Source: Pseudocercospora fijiensis CIRAD86
Lineage: Eukaryota; Ascomycota; Dothideomycetes; Mycosphaerellales; Mycosphaerellaceae
Direction: 5' to 3'
DNA: 64,000 bases
Assembly (NCBI RefSeq): GCF_000340215.1
Contig: NW_006921540.1
Location: 3,983,402-4,047,401 of the forward strand
The number at the start of each line of letters is the position of its first letter. Positions within the stretch are counted from its first letter, which is position 1. The notes under the pieces were generated by a model. The model had not been told where the DNA came from. It made no database searches and worked only from the letters and a program-made list of their open reading frames with translations. Made by a program: the position numbers and the translations under genes. Below, one piece after another: positions 59,080 through 64,000 of the stretch.

Positions 59080-60300
59080 TATTAGAATAGTTTATTAGGA
59101 ATAAGTATTTTTATATTTTTGTATTACTATTTTTCTTTTCTAGTATTTTAGATACTACTTTATTATTTTTAACTTTATATATATTACTTACTTTTATTCT
59201 AGTTTTCTCTAATTTTTTATATCTATTACTACTTTTTATATTATTAAAAAAACTATTTTTAATTTTTTTCTTTAATGTTTTACAGTTTTTCTATTTAGTA
59301 TCTTACTTGTTTTACTTACCTATTTTATATTTTCTTATTTATTTTTATTATATGTTTTCTTTTTTCTAATACGTCTAAGTCCTCTTATTTATATCCTTAT
59401 TTATTACTTGTTTTCTATCTTACTACTTAGTTTAGTACTAGCTTATTATTTAGTCTATTAATTAGCTTATTATTTAGTTTATTATTTACTTTGTTCTCTA
59501 GTTTTTTATTTAATCTATTATTTGCTTTATTATTTAGTTTCTTCTCTAGTTTATTATTTACCTTCTTTTTAACTTTATTATAAGTTATTTATTTACTAGA
59601 ATATAATTTATTTTATTAATTGTTTAACTAATTGTTTAACTAATTGCTTTACTAATTGTTTAATTAATTATTTAATTAATTGCCTTACTAATTGTTCTAC
59701 TATTGTTTTATTTATTGTTTTATTAATTGTTTTGTTAATTGTTTTGTTAATTGTTTTGTTAATTGTTTTATTTATCGTTTTATTAATTGGTTTATTAATT
59801 AGTTTGTTAATTGTTTTGTTAATTGTTTTATTAATTGTTTTGTTAATTGTTCTATTAATTGTTTTATTAGTTGTTTTATTAGTTGTTTTATTAGTTGTTT
59901 TATTAGTTGTTTTATTAGTTGTTTTGTTTGTTGTTTTGTTAATTGTTTTACTAACTAGGATAGTACCCGTACGTAAGTACTTCTGCTCCTTCTACTTACG
60001 TAGTAATAGCGGTAGCGCCCGCGAGTTTTTAAATTTTATATATACCTAGTATAGCGGAGCCGCGAATTTTAGGGTTCCTCGCTCTTATTCTCGCTCTCGT
60101 TCCTTTAATATTTTTTCGGTAATTTTATAAATTTAAATCGTATGTTTTCTATAATTAAAATTAATTTTTCTATAGGTTCTTTTATTAAAAGTTGTTTTAT
60201 AAATTCTTTTATTAATGTTTTAGTTAATTTTCTTATTAATTTTCTTATTAATTGTTTGTATATTTTACTATATATTTTACTATATATTTGAAGTATTAGA
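59080..60300 (+). repeat. T-rich, strand-asymmetric AT-rich tract with 15-bp tandem array
   Basis: From about 59,080 GC content falls sharply and the plus strand becomes pyrimidine-rich with very few A runs. Within it, 59,700-59,955 is a tandem array of 15-bp units of the type AATTGTTTTATT. Its translation (LLIVLLIV) is an artefact, not a membrane protein. A second AT-rich patch covers 60,100-60,300. Confidence 0.8.
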
Positions 60301-60317
60301 AGGAAGGCAAAAGGCTT

Positions 60318-60420
60318 TACTAGCGGTTGTTCGGGAAGTCGGCGCTTGTTCGGGAAGTCGGCGCTTGTTCGGGAAGTCGGCGCTTGTTCGGAGATACCGG
60401 CGCTAGCTCCGAAAGTCTCC
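60318..60420 (+). repeat. 19-bp tandem repeat CGGGAAGTCGGCGCTTGTT
   Basis: Four or so GC-rich copies of a 19-bp unit directly follow the AT-rich tract. The last copies diverge. Confidence 0.85.
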
Positions 60421-60424
60421 ACTT

Positions 60425-60490
60425 GTAGAAATTGACCAATCAGGTATGCAGGATTCTGAAATCCGGGGTCGGCTTGGCGTTACGTGTAGC
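60425..60490. other. Short patch without RIP signature
   Basis: About 65 bp containing CCAATCAGG, TGCAGG and TGAAATCC retains several CpA/TpG in the midst of fully depleted sequence. No gene is recognised. Confidence 0.6.
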
Positions 60491-60904
60491 TAAGTGCGCA
60501 TTCTAGCAACTTGCTATTATAAGGCGAGCTTCGCTCGCAATAATTCTAGTATACTTCGGAGTGTGTGCTTCTATAGCCGCTTAGTGCCGCTAGTTAATTA
60601 GATCCCCGGACGCTACTATTCGTTTTCTCTGCCTTATATAGTAACTAGTTATTAGAATAATCGTTCTAGGGAGAGTCTAAGCAATAGAGGGCGTTAACGT
60701 AAGAGGGCTATCGTAGCTTCTCGAAGGGTGCTTTTACGAGCGCTCGATATATATTATCGCCCTACGTATCTATCCTTACCGTATATATTATAGTACTAAT
60801 AGCTGCGGTATAATAAGTATAGTGCTAGTATCGCTAGTATCGCTAGTATCGCTAGTATTAGTAACTTCTCGGGTTTCGGAGGCGGTTCTTAGTGCCTAAG
60901 GCGG

Positions 60905-60935
60905 CCGTCGTTATCGTATTAGACACTTTTATTAG
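60905..60935 (+). repeat. Dispersed ~31-bp motif, copy 3
   Basis: TCGTTATCGTATTAGACACT then TTTATTAG. Confidence 0.7.
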
Positions 60936-61159
60936 CGCTATTTGCTAGAAACGCGCTAAATCGGCGTATCTCGCTATATTAGTAATATACTATTATAAAA
61001 GTCGTAAAAGTCGTAAAGTCGGTATTATAAATACGCGGAAGGAAGTAGCTATAACGTTTAATCCTACTAATTAAGCGCTCTACTATACTAGATCCGGGGT
61101 CTTAGCGGGACTCGGTATCCTTATCGCTTCCTCGAATTTACGCTTCTTGCCTAGCTCTT

Positions 61160-61240
61160 ATATGCTATCGATATATACGACTATCGATATATACGACTAT
61201 CGATATATACGACTATCGATATATACGACTATTAATATCT
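61160..61240 (+). repeat. 16-bp tandem repeat ATCGATATATACGACT
   Basis: Four near-identical copies between 61,168 and 61,232, followed by a diverged fifth. Confidence 0.85.
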
Positions 61241-61267
61241 ATAACTATCTATAAACCCTCGTCGCAA

Positions 61268-61400
61268 AGAACACGATAGAAAAGCCTACTTAGCGAGCTT
61301 ATAAGGATACGATAGAAAAGCCTACTTAGCGAGCTTACGAGGATATAATAGAAGAGCCTACTTAGCGAGCTTACAAGGATATAATAGAAGGGTAGTAAGG
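61268..61400 (+). repeat. 35-bp tandem repeat with CCTACTTAGCGAGCTTA core
   Basis: About three copies of a unit carrying GATA(C/T)(A/G)ATAGAA and CCTACTTAGCGAGCTTA. A related single copy recurs at 61,670-61,710 together with the following GGGTAGTAAGGAAGGACC block. Confidence 0.8.
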
Positions 61401-61444
61401 AAGGACCTTATTAAATGCTAATTCTAGCGCCAATTCTAGCGCTA

Positions 61445-61635
61445 GCTCTCGTAGAAGTAGCTTAACTAGGTATCCTATATTATATACCGGCTCTCGTAGA
61501 AGCAGCTAAACTAGGCTAGCTCTCGTAGAAGTAGCTAAACTAGGCATCCTATATTATATACCGGCTCTCGTAGAAGTAACTTAACTAGGCATCCTATATT
61601 ATATGCTAGCTCTTATAGAAGTAACGCGATCGAGC
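61445..61635 (+). repeat. Tandem repeat GCTCTCGTAGAAGTAGCT and ATCCTATATTATATACCGG
   Basis: About four copies of a ~45-55-bp unit, imperfect in length. Confidence 0.8.
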
Positions 61636-61724
61636 GTAGTGTTACGGCTTACTTTTCCGGGGATAGGACAAGGACTTAGCGAGCTTACAAGGATATAATA
61701 GAAGGGTAGTAAGGAAGGACCTTA

Positions 61725-62015
61725 TTAAATGCTAATTCTAGCGCCAATTCTAGTGCCAATTCTAGTGCTATTTCTAGCGCTATTTCTAGCGCCATTTCTA
61801 GCGCCATTTCTAGCGCTATTTCTAGCGCTATTCTAGCGCTATTCTAGCGCTATTCTAGTGCTATTCTAGTGCTATTCTAGTGCCATTTCTAGTGCTATTT
61901 CTAGCGCTATTCTACCGCAATTTCTAGGGCTATTCTAGTGCCATTTCTAGTGCTATTTCTAGCGCTATTCTACCGCAATTTCTAGGGCTATTCTACCGCA
62001 ATTTCTAGGGCTATT
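61725..62015 (+). repeat. Array of ATTTCTAGCGCT units
   Basis: More than 20 copies of a 12-14-bp unit (ATT(T)CTAGCGCT, ATTTCTAGTGCC, ATTTCTAGGGCT) in blocks. Many variants differ only by C/T or G/A. Confidence 0.85.
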
Positions 62016-62299
62016 TCACCGCTAATTGTAGTATTAACGCCTGCTAGGAGAGCTACCTTAAGAGCCTATTATACGTCGACCCGCTTCCGAGAGTCTACGC
62101 TTAGTATACAATATACGACCTCGCTCCTCGTTAGTACGAGAGACGGTACTAAGAATCCGCTTAGCTCGAGTATATACCTATTTAGTAGTCGGATTAATCT
62201 GTAGAGGTAGCTGTCGCCGAGTACGTAGACTAAGACTACTAGATAAGCCTAGGCGCTCCTAGCCTCGAGTTCCTAATACCTAAGTATTACGGCTATAAA

Positions 62300-64000
62300 G
62301 GAGGTTAGCCTATACGCTAGTAGAGCCTACAATACCGCTTCTTAACTTATTTAGAGCAGTAGCGCGCTGCTATAGAGTAAAGGGCATTGTAGGTAGTAGT
62401 ATAGTATCCGATAGACGTATATTTAGGGCGCTACGAGCCGCTTCTCGAGTAGCCTCTTCCTCGGCCTTCTTCTATCTATCTTCCTCGGCCCTCTTCCTCG
62501 TATTATAAATAGCACGCTACTTAGTTAATATCTCTAGACTAAGGCTTTTTAGAGTATCGATTAGCTAAAAGGTAGCGAATAGTTACTCGTACTACTAAAG
62601 CTTCTCGAACTAGTCTACAAATACTAGCGCCTTCTACTTAAGGAGATCCTAATCGATAGTAACACTCTCGTTCTATTTATTAACTAAGTTAGCGGTAGTA
62701 AAGATATTAGCGATATTAGCTAGAATCGGATCGTCTATAACCTTAGTCGATAGAAGGTCGAATCGAATACGGCTTAAATAATCTAGATACTAAAGGGCAG
62801 GCCGCTTTAATATCTAATCCTTTAGTATACTAAATCTAATTGCTAGACGAGTGCCGGCTCTCGGAGCCTTGAATTTCGGGGGAGTAACACCCTCTAGAGG
62901 TATGTCGATATAAAGAGCGTCTAGTTCTAGGTTATAGATGTTATAGCAATCTTCTACTACTAGTAGTTGCTAGGTATATACTGCCTTATCCTTACCGAGA
63001 TAGCGAAGGACGACTTTACGTAGACATATGCCGTATTGTTCGCGTAGATAGTTATTCTAGAACTCCCGCTAAATCCGAGGAATCTTATCGCGAAGCTCTA
63101 TCTCTTTCTTAGTCTAGTAGTTTCTATCGCTATTATTATTATTATTATTAGCGGCTTCTCGAGCACCTAGCGTATTAGTATCTTCTCCTAGAAGCTTAGA
63201 CTAGCGGAGCCCTAATAGCCGGAATGCTCTATACGATCTACGTCGGCGAGGCTTAATTGCCGGGTAGTCAGATTCTAGCCGCGGCTGCTTAAGACGATTA
63301 TCGATATAGTATAGTAGGAAGATAAAGGCTAAACTACGTAGAATAGTACGACCGGTACGGCTAAGACGTTAGATAATATCCTCGATGTCGCGCGTAAGAG
63401 TAAACCTAGTCTAGTAAACAAGCTTAATATCTAGTATATTTAGGCTAATACTAAAAGCAGTAGTAGCAACTATAATCCGGTGTTCCGATAGCCTATCTAG
63501 ATGCTCTACAGTCTTATAGAAGCGGTTATACCGGCGCTTCTAGTCTCGCTTAGCGATACTACTAGTATAGAATATTACTATAGTGTATATATTAACACCT
63601 TTGTTGTCCTATGTGTATCGTTTCTTCTAGTCCCTATACTTAGCAGTCGTTGCGACTAGCTAATACCGAATAATATTAGCTAGATCCTAGACATACTTAC
63701 GACTATTAATAAATAAGAGGGCCTTCTTAATGTTTATCGGCGTAGCTTCCTTAGTCTCTAGGTCGAATACACTATCGATAGCGAAATACAGGTACTCGTA
63801 TAAGCGGAGCTAATTCCTTAGAATAGTACGTAGGATATATATAGTATCTAGACGATCGACACTACTACGAATAATCTTAGTCTAGAATAGCTAATTACTA
63901 ACTAGACGAAATCTACTATATTTAAGTATAAAGTCCTCTATATCCTCGGACATTGTCGTAGAACAGCCGAGCTAAACTGTATTATTATAGAGTAACTTGC
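62300..64000 (-). pseudogene. RecQ-like helicase relic, C-terminal part (runs off window)
   Basis: Minus-strand decoding gives a superfamily-2 helicase C-terminal domain: ALLFINSRKYV (motif IV region, about 63,720-63,690), HRIIVATTAFSISLN then DIKLVY (motif V, about 63,485-63,430), and DIEDII-x-RLSRTGR (motif VI, about 63,390-63,345). A basic linker follows, then a Cys-bearing block YGICLRKVVLRYLG with VEDCYNI (about 63,040-62,930), which could be a zinc-binding domain like that of RecQ. A long Glu/Arg-rich tail ends near 62,300. Layout resembles fungal telomere-linked RecQ helicases. The ATPase N-terminal half lies beyond the window. RIP stops make it dead. Confidence 0.65.

Noticed and set aside
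59732..60049. 105-codon frame with Leu-Ile-Val repeats resembling a membrane protein
   Set aside because: It is the translation of a 15-bp T-rich tandem array; no start context, no homologue, and hydrophobicity follows from T-rich codons.
60105..60422. 105-codon minus frame with Ser/Ala N-terminus and Lys/Ile tail
   Set aside because: It covers a 19-bp tandem array and an AT-rich tract; composition explains the frame.
57140..62015. CRISPR array
   Set aside because: Repeats are contiguous minisatellites without unique spacers, in eukaryotic DNA.

Overview
The window looks like filamentous ascomycete (Pezizomycotina) DNA. Genes have short GT-AG introns of about 48-64 nt. The rest is repeats that have lost nearly every CpA/TpG while keeping CpG, the hallmark of repeat-induced point mutation (RIP). 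Extreme RIP, Ty3/Gypsy, Copia, hAT and Mutator-like relics and a RecQ-like helicase relic suggest a repeat-rich, perhaps subtelomeric, compartment. A dothideomycete-type host is plausible, but the sequence alone does not fix the taxon. Reading RIP-made stops as former Gln or Trp codons makes long decayed frames legible again.

Layout. 1-22,380 is a three-level nest. A hAT transposase gene is split by a Gypsy element (3,023-21,979, 176-bp LTRs, perfect 5-bp target duplication). The protease region of that Gypsy is split by a 12.3-kb Gypsy-type element (about 7,124-19,388), which carries an extra ~900-codon frame downstream of pol. 22,381-27,021 is gene island 1, with an FMN-dependent lactate oxidase/monooxygenase-like enzyme and a four-exon DUF2235 hydrolase. 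27,022-30,676 is a complete hAT relic with an 8-bp target duplication. 30,685-31,336 is a host remnant. 31,337-37,786 is a complete Copia relic with 179-bp LTRs. 37,787-41,850 is island 2, a ten-exon secreted GMC oxidoreductase. About 41,860-45,690 is a Mutator-like relic. 45,690-53,060 is island 3, a CFEM/Pth11-like seven-helix receptor and a secreted haem-thiolate peroxidase, divergently transcribed. 53,070-64,000 is decayed repeat DNA: a long DUF6589-like frame, several minisatellites, a T-rich strand-asymmetric tract and the C-terminal part of a RecQ-like helicase on the minus strand.

Together. With the transposons removed, the islands form about 17 kb of contiguous host DNA carrying two flavin oxidases likely to yield H2O2, an H2O2-using peroxidase, a surface receptor and a lipase-like hydrolase. 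A shared extracellular oxidative role is an inference. The strongest novelties are the extra frame of the 12-kb element, telomere-like tracts in frame inside Gypsy coding sequence, and a Copia element whose two LTRs record RIP directly.
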